DNA of 64,000 nucleotides from Pseudomonas taetrolens (GTDB lineage: Bacteria > Pseudomonadota > Gammaproteobacteria > Pseudomonadales > Pseudomonadaceae), in NCBI RefSeq assembly GCF_900475285.1, contig NZ_LS483370.1:1812001-1876000 (forward strand), in the 5' to 3' direction. Below, piece by piece: positions 1 through 8,400 of this stretch. The stretch's first letter is position 1. Every line of letters starts with the position of its first letter. Both the position numbers and the translations under genes were made by a program. The notes below the pieces were generated by a model. It saw nothing but the letters and a program-made list of their open reading frames with translations, had not been told where the DNA came from and searched no databases.

Positions 1-1
1 T

Positions 2-325
2 GAAAATCCCACCAAGTTCGATGCGGGTGTTTATGCGTTCCGCAAAATGCTACGTGACGCTATTCGCGGAACCAATCCAGCAGCAAGTGCGCATGGTTTC
101 GCAGAATGGTTGCGCTCAATGAACGGGGCACCCAATAGCTATTGCACAGGCAACGTTTTTGAAATGCCAATCGCTGGCACCGTAGAACAGGAGGTTGCCA
201 ACCGTCGTCGACTGGCCAAAGAAACGGTGGTAATTCTTACCGAGGCGGATCAATTGAGGGGGCAAGACCGGGCCACATTCGTCACAGAACGACTAGAGCA
301 ACTTGAGCAAAGCTTTAAAAAATAA
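2..325 (+). CDS. Aromatic ring-hydroxylating (Rieske) oxygenase alpha subunit, C-terminal end (partial)
   Basis: Only the last 107 residues are inside the window; the reading frame is open from base 2 to the TAA at 323-325. The fragment reads like the C-terminal tail of the catalytic domain of vanillate-demethylase-type Rieske oxygenases, but neither the Rieske cluster nor the iron-binding residues are visible. The assignment leans on the next gene, a VanB-type reductase 71 bases downstream, which is the usual electron donor of such oxygenases. The substrate cannot be told from this end. Confidence 0.6.
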   Translation, partial: ENPTKFDAGVYAFRKMLRDAIRGTNPAASAHGFAEWLRSMNGAPNSYCTGNVFEMPIAGTVEQEVANRRRLAKETVVILTEADQLRGQDRATFVTERLEQLEQSFKK

Positions 326-341
326 CAAAAAGGCCCACATC

Positions 342-372
342 AACTTCCGAGATGGGCTTTATCTCGGAAGTT
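342..372. terminator. Hairpin between oxygenase and reductase genes
   Basis: A perfect 10-bp inverted repeat (AACTTCCGAG at 342-351, CTCGGAAGTT at 363-372) with an 11-base loop is followed by a short T run. It lies between two genes expected to be co-expressed, so it may act as a partial terminator that sets the oxygenase:reductase ratio. The short T tract makes full termination uncertain. Confidence 0.5.
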
Positions 373-396
373 TTAAGCGCAATGCCGAGGTGAGGT

Positions 397-1383
397 ATGA
401 ACGCAATAGTTGATAGCACTGCCGCAACGCATCTAGAACTGGTGGTCAAACAAATCAGGATGGAAGCGAACGGAGTAAACTCTTACGAGTTCGTCTCTGC
501 GGACGGTTCCAATTTACCTCCATTCACTGCTGGCGCGCACATTGATGTTCACGTCGGTGGTGGCGTTATTCGTCAGTACTCGCTGTGCAACTCTCCTTCA
601 GAGCGACATCGCTACATGATCGCCGTGTTGAAGGATCCAAATGGTCGCGGCGGATCTGCGGCTGTTCATGAAACCATCAAGGTTGGTGACCGGGTTCGTG
701 TCAGCGTGCCCAGGAATAATTTCGAGTTGCATCCAGGATCAACCAAAGTCGTGCTGCTGGCTGGCGGCATTGGGGTGACGCCGATGAAGTCGATGGCGCA
801 TCAACTGGAAGCACAAAACATTGAATACCAGATGTACTACTGCGCTAAAGGGCCTGAATACGCAGCGTTTCAAGCTGAGCTCGAGGGGTTGGCGAAATCT
901 GGCAGCGTCAGTTTTCATTTCGATGGTGGCGATCCTGGCAATAAGCTGGACATCTCTTCGATCCTGAAAAATCCTAAGGGTGAATGCGATCTTTACTACT
1001 GTGGGCCTGGGGGCTTCATGCAGGCGTGTAAAGAAGCTTCAGAGCATTGGCCGAGCGGATCGGTGCACTTCGAGCATTTCAAGGCGCCGGTCAAGAAGGA
1101 AACTGAGGAGTGCCCGATTGTCGGGGGGTTCATTGCCGAGATCGCTAGCACCGGTGAGAAACTGGAAGTAGGGCCCAGCGAAAGCCTGGCAGAGGCTCTG
1201 AACAATGCCGGCTATTCCGTGGAAACGTCTTGCCAGTCGGGCTTGTGCGGGACATGCAAGGTGCGCTATCTGAAAGGAGTAGTCGATCATCAGGATTTCA
1301 TTCTTGATGACAGCGAGAGACCTGATTTTCTGACGTGCTGTGTATCTCGTGCCGCAGGCGGAACTCTGCTGCTGGATCTCTGA
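397..1383 (+). CDS. PDR/VanB-type oxidoreductase (FMN and 2Fe-2S reductase of a Rieske oxygenase)
   Basis: A 328-residue flavin/iron-sulfur reductase that passes electrons from NAD(P)H to a terminal oxygenase. The flavin-binding RQYS motif is at residues 59-62, the GGSAAVHE segment at 85-92, the nucleotide-binding LAGGIGVTPM motif at 121-130 and YCGPGG near 201-206. The C-terminal plant-type ferredoxin domain has Cys279, Cys284, Cys287 and a fourth ligand at Cys314 or 315. Length and domain order fit VanB/phthalate dioxygenase reductases. A strong GAGGTGAGG ribosome site directly precedes the ATG. It follows the oxygenase fragment, so the two probably form one demethylase or dioxygenase system. 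Confidence 0.9.
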   Translation: MNAIVDSTAATHLELVVKQIRMEANGVNSYEFVSADGSNLPPFTAGAHIDVHVGGGVIRQYSLCNSPSERHRYMIAVLKDPNGRGGSAAVHETIKVGDRVRVSVPRNNFELHPGSTKVVLLAGGIGVTPMKSMAHQLEAQNIEYQMYYCAKGPEYAAFQAELEGLAKSGSVSFHFDGGDPGNKLDISSILKNPKGECDLYYCGPGGFMQACKEASEHWPSGSVHFEHFKAPVKKETEECPIVGGFIAEIASTGEKLEVGPSESLAEALNNAGYSVETSCQSGLCGTCKVRYLKGVVDHQDFILDDSERPDFLTCCVSRAAGGTLLLDL

Positions 1384-1404
1384 ATGATAATGGGGGCGGC
1401 AAGT

Positions 1405-1416
1405 GTTTGGCCAAAC
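1405..1416. repeat. 12-bp perfect palindrome after the reductase gene
   Basis: GTTTGGCCAAAC sits 22 bases after the reductase stop and about 140 bases before the LysR-domain ORF. There is no T run, so it is not a terminator. It could be a protein-binding site or chance. Confidence 0.3.
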
Positions 1417-1557
1417 TCGCACATGATTACATTTAGTAAGAGTTAGAAAATGGTGCAGACAGGGGGTGCATGTTTGGCGTCGAATTCAACGCCATCGCCC
1501 TGGACTTGTAACGCTAGATACGCATCGAGATGCCATTCATGATTTAGGGGTACGGCC

Positions 1558-1818
1558 ATGAATGTGATCAAACTGGAAAGTTTTTTGGCCACGGTTGATT
1601 GCGGCACCGTCAGCGCTGCGGCGTTGAAGCTGAACATAGGCCAGCCTGCAGTGAGCAAGCATCTGAACTCACTCGAAGTTGACTTCGGTGTTGCGCTCTT
1701 CGATCGGTCATCCCGGAAAACGACGCTCAGCCCTGAGGGCATGAAAGTTTTGCATGTTGCGCGGTTGGTAGTTCATGCTATGAAGGCTCTGAGGGAGGAA
1801 CTTTCGGAGTGTGATTAA
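1558..1818 (+). CDS. LysR-type DNA-binding domain only (truncated regulator)
   Basis: An 86-residue ORF carrying just the N-terminal winged helix-turn-helix of a LysR regulator (residues about 3-62, including the QPAVSKHLNSLE recognition region) and the start of the linker helix. The roughly 200-residue effector-binding domain is missing: a TAA at 1816-1818 is followed within 30 bases by a strong terminator, and no further LysR sequence follows in any frame. AGGGG lies 7 bases before the ATG. It may be a deletion remnant, given the IS relic downstream, or a functional stand-alone DNA-binding protein. LysR dimers are held by the linker helix, part of which is kept. Confidence 0.7.
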   Translation: MNVIKLESFLATVDCGTVSAAALKLNIGQPAVSKHLNSLEVDFGVALFDRSSRKTTLSPEGMKVLHVARLVVHAMKALREELSECD

Positions 1819-1845
1819 TGACGTAGCAGGTTGCATATAAACGTT

Positions 1846-1881
1846 AGCCCCGGCACGTGATTTTTGCCTGGGCTTTTTTTT
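1846..1881 (+). terminator. Rho-independent terminator of the truncated LysR gene
   Basis: AGCCC-C-GGCA at 1846-1855 pairs with TGCC-T-GGGCT at 1865-1874 around a 9-base loop and is followed by seven T residues. It begins 28 bases after the LysR-domain stop codon. Confidence 0.85.
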
Positions 1882-1996
1882 GTCTGGATAATGTCATAAG
1901 TACTTACAGGCAGCCCGTAGTTGTGGCTACTTCATATGACGAATTTCACCAAGTAAGGTTGGTAGTTATAGCGGTCAACTAATTTCCTCACAATGA

Positions 1997-2696
<700 letters not shown>

Positions 2697-2808
2697 CTGA
2701 CGCCTCGATAAGGCGGGTATACACGCCTGCACGAGTGCCCGAAATCATTAAGCCGCTACATTTCGGCGCAGATACTAAGCCAGTGAACGGATGAATAAGG
2801 AGCAAATG

Positions 2809-2833
2809 AGAGGCCCTCTGAAAGAGGGCCTCT
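2809..2833. terminator. Terminator-like hairpin after the MFS gene
   Basis: AGAGGCCCTC at 2809-2818 and GAGGGCCTCT at 2824-2833 form a perfect 10-bp stem with a 5-base loop just past the stop of the minus-strand transporter. The T tract on that strand is short (CATTTG). Confidence 0.65.
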
Positions 2834-2838
2834 GGATA

Positions 2839-4155
2839 TTATTTGTAAGTGAGCAGTTTTTTAGGGACGAAGAATACAAGGAGGCAGCCGCCGACTAGCA
2901 CGCCGGAGAGCATAATGATTCCTGCGCTTGTGCTGTGTGTTGCCGCGTTGATCGTGCCCATGATGAAGGGGCTGATGAAACCCGAGGCACTCCCTATGGA
3001 GTTAGCTAATGCAATACCCGTAGCGGCTGCAGCGCCGGTTAAGATTGCAGGTGGCAATGTCCAGAATTGCGAGATAGTGGTCATGACACCCATTGTGGCC
3101 AGGCACAACGCAGGAAGACTGATCAGGATATCTGACTGAAATGAAGCACTGATCAGGAAGCCAACCGCTGCAAGTACTCCAGGTATGGCGAGGTGCCAGC
3201 GGCGTTCTTTCAAACGATCCGAGCTCCTACCTACTAGAATCATGGTGACCACAGCGCACGCATAAGGGATCGCAGTGAGCAGCCCCAGATGCATAGAGTC
3301 GGTGACACCAGAAGCCTGTATAAGCGTTGGGAGCCAGAAGCTGACTCCATACAGCCCCATCGTGAAGAACAGGTAGATAAAGCTCAACAGCCATATCTTG
3401 GGATCTTTGAGCCCGTCCATCATCCGGTGAAGGTGCTTGCCGGTAGATTCCTTGTCGAGATTGTGGCGAAGAATTTTCCTGTCCTCTTCGCCCAGCCAGT
3501 GTGCATCCTCGATTCTATCTGTCAGATAAAAGTAAGCGAAGATACCCACGAGAATCGTCGGTATTCCTTCTAGTATGAATAGCCATTGCCAGCCAGCTAG
3601 GTTCTGTACCCCGCTCAGGGAATGCATGATCCAACCGGAAAGCGGTGCACCTATCACGCCGGACATTGGAATTGCCGCCATAAACAGCGCGGTGACCTTG
3701 GCGCCTCTGGATGACGGAAACCATTGGGAGATGTAAAGGAGGATGGCAGGGAAGAACCCGGCTTCAGCTACGCCCAATAAAAATCGCATGACGTAAAACT
3801 GCGTTGGTGTATTGACGAACATCATGGCTGCGGAGATCAAACCCCAAGTCACCATAATCCTTGCAATCCAGCGTCTGGCCCCAACCCTGTACATGATAAT
3901 GTTGCTCGGAATTTCAAAGGCAAAGTAGCCAATGAAAAACATACCTGCGCCGAGACCATAAACGGTATCGCTCCAAGCCAGGTCTTGAGCCATTTGTAAT
4001 TTGGCAAAACTTACGTTGATACGGTTGAGGTAGGAGCATACATAGCAGAGGAACAGGAACGGAATGAGTCGGAGCATCACCTTTTTATAGATGAGGTCTT
4101 CTGCATTAATCAGTGTTCCTGTTAGTGGCCGGGCACGGTCGGCAATGGTAGTCAT
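2839..4155 (-). CDS. MFS transporter, anion:cation symporter (ACS) family
   Basis: A 438-residue, 12-helix inner-membrane permease. Family signatures are CSYLNRINVSFAKLQM in the first helix-loop region, GARRWIARIM after helix 2, a hydrophilic central loop and GRSSDRLKERRWH between helices 8 and 9. The ACS family (phthalate, tartrate and glucarate permeases) imports organic acid anions with protons. An ATG six codons upstream exists, but the one at 4155 has GGAGG seven bases before it and was chosen. It lies downstream of the class II aldolase gene in the same direction, so it probably imports that enzyme's substrate or a precursor. It resembles the transporter at 17424-18722. Confidence 0.85.
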   Translation of the reverse strand: MTTIADRARPLTGTLINAEDLIYKKVMLRLIPFLFLCYVCSYLNRINVSFAKLQMAQDLAWSDTVYGLGAGMFFIGYFAFEIPSNIIMYRVGARRWIARIMVTWGLISAAMMFVNTPTQFYVMRFLLGVAEAGFFPAILLYISQWFPSSRGAKVTALFMAAIPMSGVIGAPLSGWIMHSLSGVQNLAGWQWLFILEGIPTILVGIFAYFYLTDRIEDAHWLGEEDRKILRHNLDKESTGKHLHRMMDGLKDPKIWLLSFIYLFFTMGLYGVSFWLPTLIQASGVTDSMHLGLLTAIPYACAVVTMILVGRSSDRLKERRWHLAIPGVLAAVGFLISASFQSDILISLPALCLATMGVMTTISQFWTLPPAILTGAAAATGIALANSIGSASGFISPFIMGTINAATHSTSAGIIMLSGVLVGGCLLVFFVPKKLLTYK

Positions 4156-4198
4156 GGGGACGCCTCCAAGCATTGTTAAATTTATAAGGCTCGCGTCT

Positions 4199-4234
4199 CA
4201 CCCCTTGTCGAGTGTTGCAACGTCGCAAGGGGTG
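4199..4234. repeat. Hairpin between aldolase and transporter genes
   Basis: CACCCCTTG at 4199-4207 and CAAGGGGTG at 4226-4234 form a 9-bp stem; the loop contains GTTGCAAC, itself a palindrome. The T run follows only on the plus strand, so on the operon strand this is more likely a processing or stability element. Confidence 0.45.
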
Positions 4235-4267
4235 TCATTTTTCTCAGCAGTTCACATCAGTACTTTT

Positions 4268-5113
4268 TCAATCCAGCATGTCTGGCTGGGTGTGCAACAG
4301 TTGCCCCCAGATAGGTTGGAAGTGCAGCCAGCCGATGTAATCACTGCCCACGTTTTCGCGACTGAAGCGGGCGCGCTCGTCAGTCACAAGTTTTGGTTTG
4401 ATACCTGTTGCAGCTATCATCAGTTGCTGTTGGCAACAACGTTCAAGCGCAATGAACCAAAATGCGGCGCTTTCGATACTGTGGCTACTTGCTGTAAGTA
4501 GGCCGTGGTTTTGATGCAGGATGGCTTTGTGCTTACCGAAAAGCGAGGCGATGGATTTGCCCGAATCAGTCTTGACCGCTACGGCACCAGCCTCGGCAGT
4601 GATTACTAACTGATCCTCGAAAAATGCTGCAGCGTCCTGGGTAATCGGCTCCAGAGGCAAACCGGTACTGGCCCACGCACCGCCATAGACGGTATGGGCA
4701 TGACACATCGCAAGGATGTGTGGGTGGGCCTCATGGACATTGGCATGCAGTACGAAACCGGCACGGTTGATGGCGTAGTCGCCTTCAACAATTTTTCCAT
4801 TGTGATCGGCCAAGATCAGATTTGACACCTTGACCTGCGAGAAGTGGACGCACATCGGGTTGGTCCAGTACAGCTCTGGAAACTCAGGATCCCGAACCGT
4901 CAGGTGACCAGCAAAACCATAGTCATAACCCTGTTGGGCGAAAGCGCGGCATGCTGCAACAAGGCGCTCTTTCAGATGTTTGCGTTGTTCTGCATAGGTT
5001 TCGAATTCAGGTACTTCTGGATAGATCAGGCCCTCTTGTTCAGGCTGATAAATAGAGATTCTGTTTTTGGATTTAGTCAGTGCGCTATCGGGTTGTTTAA
5101 CGCTGATATTCAT
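4268..5113 (-). CDS. Class II aldolase/adducin family protein
   Basis: A 281-residue zinc-dependent aldolase-fold protein. The metal site is visible as HAH at residues 138-140 and the second His of HQNHG at 203; FAGHLTVRD near 67-75 is the usual glycine-rich phosphate or carboxylate-binding loop. Families with this fold cleave or epimerise sugar phosphates or decarboxylate hydroxy-keto acids; the substrate is unknown here. The frame extends upstream, but the ATG at 5113 has GGAGG eight bases before it, and a longer start would run into the operator between this gene and the divergent LysR. It is the first gene of a two-gene unit with the MFS transporter. Confidence 0.85.
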   Translation of the reverse strand: MNISVKQPDSALTKSKNRISIYQPEQEGLIYPEVPEFETYAEQRKHLKERLVAACRAFAQQGYDYGFAGHLTVRDPEFPELYWTNPMCVHFSQVKVSNLILADHNGKIVEGDYAINRAGFVLHANVHEAHPHILAMCHAHTVYGGAWASTGLPLEPITQDAAAFFEDQLVITAEAGAVAVKTDSGKSIASLFGKHKAILHQNHGLLTASSHSIESAAFWFIALERCCQQQLMIAATGIKPKLVTDERARFSRENVGSDYIGWLHFQPIWGQLLHTQPDMLD

Positions 5114-5183
5114 GCGGGCATCCTCCATTGACTCGATTGAGGTTGTACCTTCACAAACCTTGCAAGCGGCGACAAACGATGCT

Positions 5184-5212
5184 ATTTCACTGTGTTGTGA
5201 AATAATTTCACA
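5184..5212. promoter_or_regulatory. Triple half-site operator between aldolase and LysR genes
   Basis: ATTTCAC (5184-5190), GTGAAAT (5197-5203) and ATTTCAC (5205-5211) alternate in orientation. The right pair makes the perfect 17-bp palindrome TGTGAAATAATTTCACA (5196-5212); the left pair makes TATTTCAC-N6-GTGAAATA. It ends 11 bases before the LysR start codon, overlapping its leader, as expected for an autorepressing LysR that also controls the divergent operon. Confidence 0.7.
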
Positions 5213-5223
5213 GGATAAGAATA

Positions 5224-6123
5224 ATGAGTAATCGACCCAGCCTGGTAGCACTGAGAGCGTTTGAAGCCGCTGCGCGACATGGAAATTTCAGCGTCGCGGC
5301 TGCCGAACTTCACCAAACGCCGTCTGCAGTCAGCCACCAAATTAAAAGCCTTGAAAATTACTTTGGCTTTCCATTGTTCATCCGTCACAGCAGGCACCTT
5401 GAGCTTAATTATCAAGGCCGGCGTTTGTTCAGCGTCATAAAGCCAGCCTTCGATGCGGTTGATCAGATCTGCACAGAGCTTCGACCATTTGCAGATACGG
5501 GGAAGCTCGCTGTCCATTGCTCGCCCAGTTTTGCGAGCAAATGGCTGGGGCCGCGTCTTCCTGACTTCTTCGCCAAATACCCACAGTTCACACTGCAAAT
5601 GTCATCGAGCGCGACTCCGATAGACCTTCACAAACATCCCGAATTGGACATGATCATCCCCTACGGTACGGCATTTAAAAGTTCGGATATCTGCGTACAA
5701 AGTTTGGGATTGGAAGAGTGCTGTCCATTGGGGGCTCCGACGCTTTTTGGGGGGAGGGTAGACATCGGCTTCAACGAACTTGCCTTTATTCCGCTCATTG
5801 AGTCGCAACTCAATCCACTCTCTTGGCACGACTTCTTCCGCCAGCATGGAAAGGCGGTTCCGGAAATCATGCACCGCCCCTCATTCGACCGGGGTGCTCT
5901 GGCATTGGCTGCAGCCGTGGATGGATTAGGCCTTGCGCTTGAAAGCGTACGGTTTTCTCAGCAGGAGCTAGCAAATGGCAGTTTGGTTAGATACAAAATT
6001 GAAGGCTGTAACTCAGTGATGCGTGAGGTTCATTTTCTTTGTTATCGGCACACGCAGAGAAACTCGCCTAAGATCGTTGCCTTTCGTGAATGGCTAACTG
6101 ATGCTTGTCAAAATGAAGGCTGA
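5224..6123 (+). CDS. LysR-family transcriptional regulator (GcvA-like)
   Basis: Full-length LysR protein of 299 residues. The N-terminal helix-turn-helix includes SLVALRAFEAAARHGNFS and QTPSAVSHQIKSLE, the GcvA-type signature; the rest is the two-lobed effector domain. It is divergent from the aldolase-MFS operon, with a palindromic operator in the 110-base gap, so it is the likely regulator of that operon and of itself. AGGATAAG lies 5 bases before the ATG. The inducer is probably the transported compound. Confidence 0.9.
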   Translation: MSNRPSLVALRAFEAAARHGNFSVAAAELHQTPSAVSHQIKSLENYFGFPLFIRHSRHLELNYQGRRLFSVIKPAFDAVDQICTELRPFADTGKLAVHCSPSFASKWLGPRLPDFFAKYPQFTLQMSSSATPIDLHKHPELDMIIPYGTAFKSSDICVQSLGLEECCPLGAPTLFGGRVDIGFNELAFIPLIESQLNPLSWHDFFRQHGKAVPEIMHRPSFDRGALALAAAVDGLGLALESVRFSQQELANGSLVRYKIEGCNSVMREVHFLCYRHTQRNSPKIVAFREWLTDACQNEG

Positions 6124-6372
6124 ATACAAATGGTCAATTTAAGAGCAGGCCGAGCTAGTTGAGTTGACGCAAATTAAGGCCGTCGATAAAGTCAACTGAT
6201 GATAGGTGCAGCAATCAGCTACGCGCTCTTTGGCAGATGTGAAGGGTTGCTATCGACCCGTTGCAAATGCAGTTACTTGCCGTCGACATAGTCAGAGGGG
6301 CATCCGAGGGGTTGAAAATTTTACGCCGCGAACTCGGAGATTGTTCCATGAATGTGAGGAGGTTCAGTCCGA

Positions 6373-6560
6373 TAACGTTTAGATCCGTTGCTGGATAATT
6401 TCGCACGTATGACGGGGCATCCCGCTGGTTCAGATCTTATTTACTGGCCTGAGGAAGAGATCCCGTGCACGCCTGAAGGTCTTGCAAAACCGTCAAGGAG
6501 TGACGTGAAGGCCAACGCTCTGCCTGGTTTCAACCCTCGCTTCTATGCGCCACATACACC
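6373..6560 (+). pseudogene. Remnant of a colicin-E/S-pyocin-type immunity gene
   Basis: Starting in the frame of DPLLDNFARMTGHPAGSDLI, the translation follows the C-terminal half of nuclease-bacteriocin immunity proteins: the helix, the HPxGSDLIYxP loop that contacts the nuclease, then TPEG and LPGFNPRF at the usual C-terminal place. A TAA at 6373-6375 lies in frame just upstream of LDPLLDNF, and the matching upstream residues (EEVQSDN) are in another frame. The N-terminal half is therefore frameshifted or lost. No bacteriocin gene remains beside it. An ORF continues to 6648 through the terminator, but that part is not family sequence. Confidence 0.65.
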
Positions 6561-6608
6561 GCTGCGGGTGGTAAAAAACACAATAACTCCTTATTTTTCG
6601 GGGACCGT

Positions 6609-6636
6609 GAAAAAGCCCGCGCAGGCGGGCTTTTTC
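6609..6636. terminator. Bidirectional rho-independent terminator
   Basis: A perfect 12-bp stem (GAAAAAGCCCGC at 6609-6620, GCGGGCTTTTTC at 6625-6636) with a GCAG loop. It has A/T tracts on both sides, so it can end transcripts from both directions, including the immunity relic and the isochorismatase gene. Confidence 0.9.
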
Positions 6637-6692
6637 AATGGCCGGTAGCAAGTGACCGCCGGGCTGCCCTGGGTCAGGTTACCGGCTGGCTG

Positions 6693-7361
6693 TTACTGAA
6701 ACTTGTCGAGGTGAGTCTCAGGGCCATCCTTGACCACCGCCTGAGCCTTGCCAAAGCTTTCCATCAGGCATTTGTATTCAGGGCACACATGGTCCGCCAG
6801 GATTTGAGCGAAGCGCGAGCCTTCTGGACGGTTCCACGTTTGCATCAGTTCAGCGACGATGGCGAAGGTATCGGTCGGAATCGCGCCAGCCTGCGTGACT
6901 CGGGCGATAGTGGTGTCAGTTGCCAACTTGCTCCAGTTGCCTGATGCATCAACGACGCAATAGGCTTTGTAACCCGCCTGGACCGCGCTTACGGCTGGAA
7001 AGGCCATGCACACGCTGGTCAGGGTGCCGGCGATGATCAGCGTTTTGCGCCCGGTCTTTTCAATCTCCTTCACAAATAAAGGATTGTCCCAGGCATTAAT
7101 CTGCCCCGTGCGTGGGACATACACCGCGTGAGGAGCGTACTGATGGACTTCTGGAATCAGTGGACCGTTGGGCCCGTCCGGAACGGATGCTGTAGTGATC
7201 ACCGGAATGTTCAGCAGCGTCGCGGTCTTGGCGATGGCTATAACGTAGTTGCGAAGATCGGGAATGGGGACGTCGCGAACGGTGTTGAACAATCCGCTCT
7301 GATGATCGATAAGCAAAATGACGGCATCATTCGGGTCCAGCATTCCATTGGTAGTAGCCAT
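6693..7361 (-). CDS. Isochorismatase-family hydrolase, YcaC-like
   Basis: A 222-residue cysteine hydrolase closely resembling E. coli YcaC in length and motifs. Asp19 (LLIDHQ), Arg84 (VPRTG) and Cys118 ([10 protein letters not shown]) fall at the YcaC catalytic positions, and the GPNGPL and INAWDN segments are kept. YcaC proteins are octameric; the substrate is not firmly known. The frame runs 38 codons further upstream into the regulator gap, but the ATG at 7361 has GAGG seven bases before it and begins as YcaC does. It is divergent from the HxlR regulator, a common pairing in which HxlR controls the hydrolase. Confidence 0.88.
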   Translation of the reverse strand: MATTNGMLDPNDAVILLIDHQSGLFNTVRDVPIPDLRNYVIAIAKTATLLNIPVITTASVPDGPNGPLIPEVHQYAPHAVYVPRTGQINAWDNPLFVKEIEKTGRKTLIIAGTLTSVCMAFPAVSAVQAGYKAYCVVDASGNWSKLATDTTIARVTQAGAIPTDTFAIVAELMQTWNRPEGSRFAQILADHVCPEYKCLMESFGKAQAVVKDGPETHLDKFQ

Positions 7362-7514
7362 GTAGTTGCCTCGTAAGTGCAGGGTGACGCCGATGTGCCC
7401 CACCCATGCGGTGAGGCGCCTTAACCAATCGATTACAAAGTAGATGCCGGATGTCCAAACCACAAGTACGCACATGTATGATACTTACTTCCCAAAAGGT
7501 ACTGAGAAGTTACG

Positions 7515-7880
7515 ATGGCTACCGGTAAAAAAGATGCAAGCTGTCCCGTCGAAACCACGCTGAAAGTCATTGGCGGGAAATGGAAAGTACTGATCATTCA
7601 TTTCCTGCTGGAGGACACCAAGAGATTTGGTGAACTGGCGAAATGTCTGGGGCGCATATCGCCCAAAACGCTCGCTCAGCAACTGCGTGAACTGGAGGAG
7701 GACGGCGTTATTGCTCGTGAGGTTTTTGCGCAGGTTCCCCCGAAGGTTGAGTACACGATTACTTCGCTGGGGATCACCCTGTCGCCTATCCTGCATGCGA
7801 TGGCGGACTGGGGAACGTTTCTGGAAGCAAGGCAAGAAAAAACCAAAAGAACATCCCGGAATTCGAGCCCGGCAGATTGA
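7515..7880 (+). CDS. HxlR-family transcriptional regulator
   Basis: A 121-residue winged-helix protein with the typical CPVETTLKVIGGKWK start (Cys10) and the recognition region RISPKTLAQQLRELEEDG. HxlR proteins bind as dimers to palindromes in divergent promoters and sense electrophiles or redox state, often through the N-terminal cysteine. The 153-base gap to the isochorismatase gene should hold the operator; only a weak ACTT...AAGT dyad is visible, around 7482-7510. Confidence 0.9.
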   Translation: MATGKKDASCPVETTLKVIGGKWKVLIIHFLLEDTKRFGELAKCLGRISPKTLAQQLRELEEDGVIAREVFAQVPPKVEYTITSLGITLSPILHAMADWGTFLEARQEKTKRTSRNSSPAD

Positions 7881-7945
7881 TAGCGCTGACGCGTGTCCAG
7901 GGGTATTAACGCAGTCGAACGACGACCAGATTCAGGGGGGAGGGC

Positions 7946-8347
7946 ATGACAGTGGTCTATCAGGGAAGCTGCCTTTGCAAGGCGGTCAGTTACGAGCTGC
8001 TCACGGCCCCCAAAGCCGTGAGTCATTGCCATTGCGGCCAGTGTCGAAAAGGTCACGGTGCGGCATTCGCGTCCTATGCAAGCGTCCCCCGTAGCGCGCT
8101 GCGAATACTCAGCGGCGTCGACAGCATCACCGCCTATTCCTCCTCCGAATCAGTGCTGCGCGAGTTCTGCGCACGCTGTGGTTCGACCTTGTTCTGGTCA
8201 CGCACGCAAGGCGAATTTTCCGGCTGGGTTTCTATAGCGCTCGGCACACTGGACACGCACTTCACGCCTCGTGAACAAAAACACGTGTATGTCGGATCCA
8301 GCGTTAACTGGTACACGCCACTCGATCCCTTTCACCCTCAAGGCTGA
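7946..8347 (+). CDS. GFA (glutathione-dependent formaldehyde-activating)/CENP-V family protein
   Basis: A 133-residue zinc-binding protein with the beta-tent fold. Cysteine sets are at 9/11 (SCLCKAVSY), 28/30/33 (CHCGQC) and 75/78 (CARC), followed by GSTLFW, which matches the two zinc sites of GFA proteins. The founding member was proposed to join glutathione and formaldehyde; most homologues have no proven substrate. GGGGGGAGGG lies just before the ATG. It is probably transcribed alone and converges with the EAL gene 53 bases downstream. Confidence 0.88.
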   Translation: MTVVYQGSCLCKAVSYELLTAPKAVSHCHCGQCRKGHGAAFASYASVPRSALRILSGVDSITAYSSSESVLREFCARCGSTLFWSRTQGEFSGWVSIALGTLDTHFTPREQKHVYVGSSVNWYTPLDPFHPQG

Positions 8348-8400
8348 TGGCGTGGGCACGGCGCAGACAGCCAAGGTGAGGCCTGTAGCGCCGCCCGGAC

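Noticed and set aside
6561..6648. Continuation of the immunity frame to 6648
   Set aside because: This part reads through an intrinsic terminator (GTVKKPAQAGFF is the hairpin itself) and is not family sequence.
7482..7510. Weak dyad ACTTACTT ... GAGAAGT in the HxlR promoter
   Set aside because: Too imperfect to call an operator from sequence alone, though the true site should be close.
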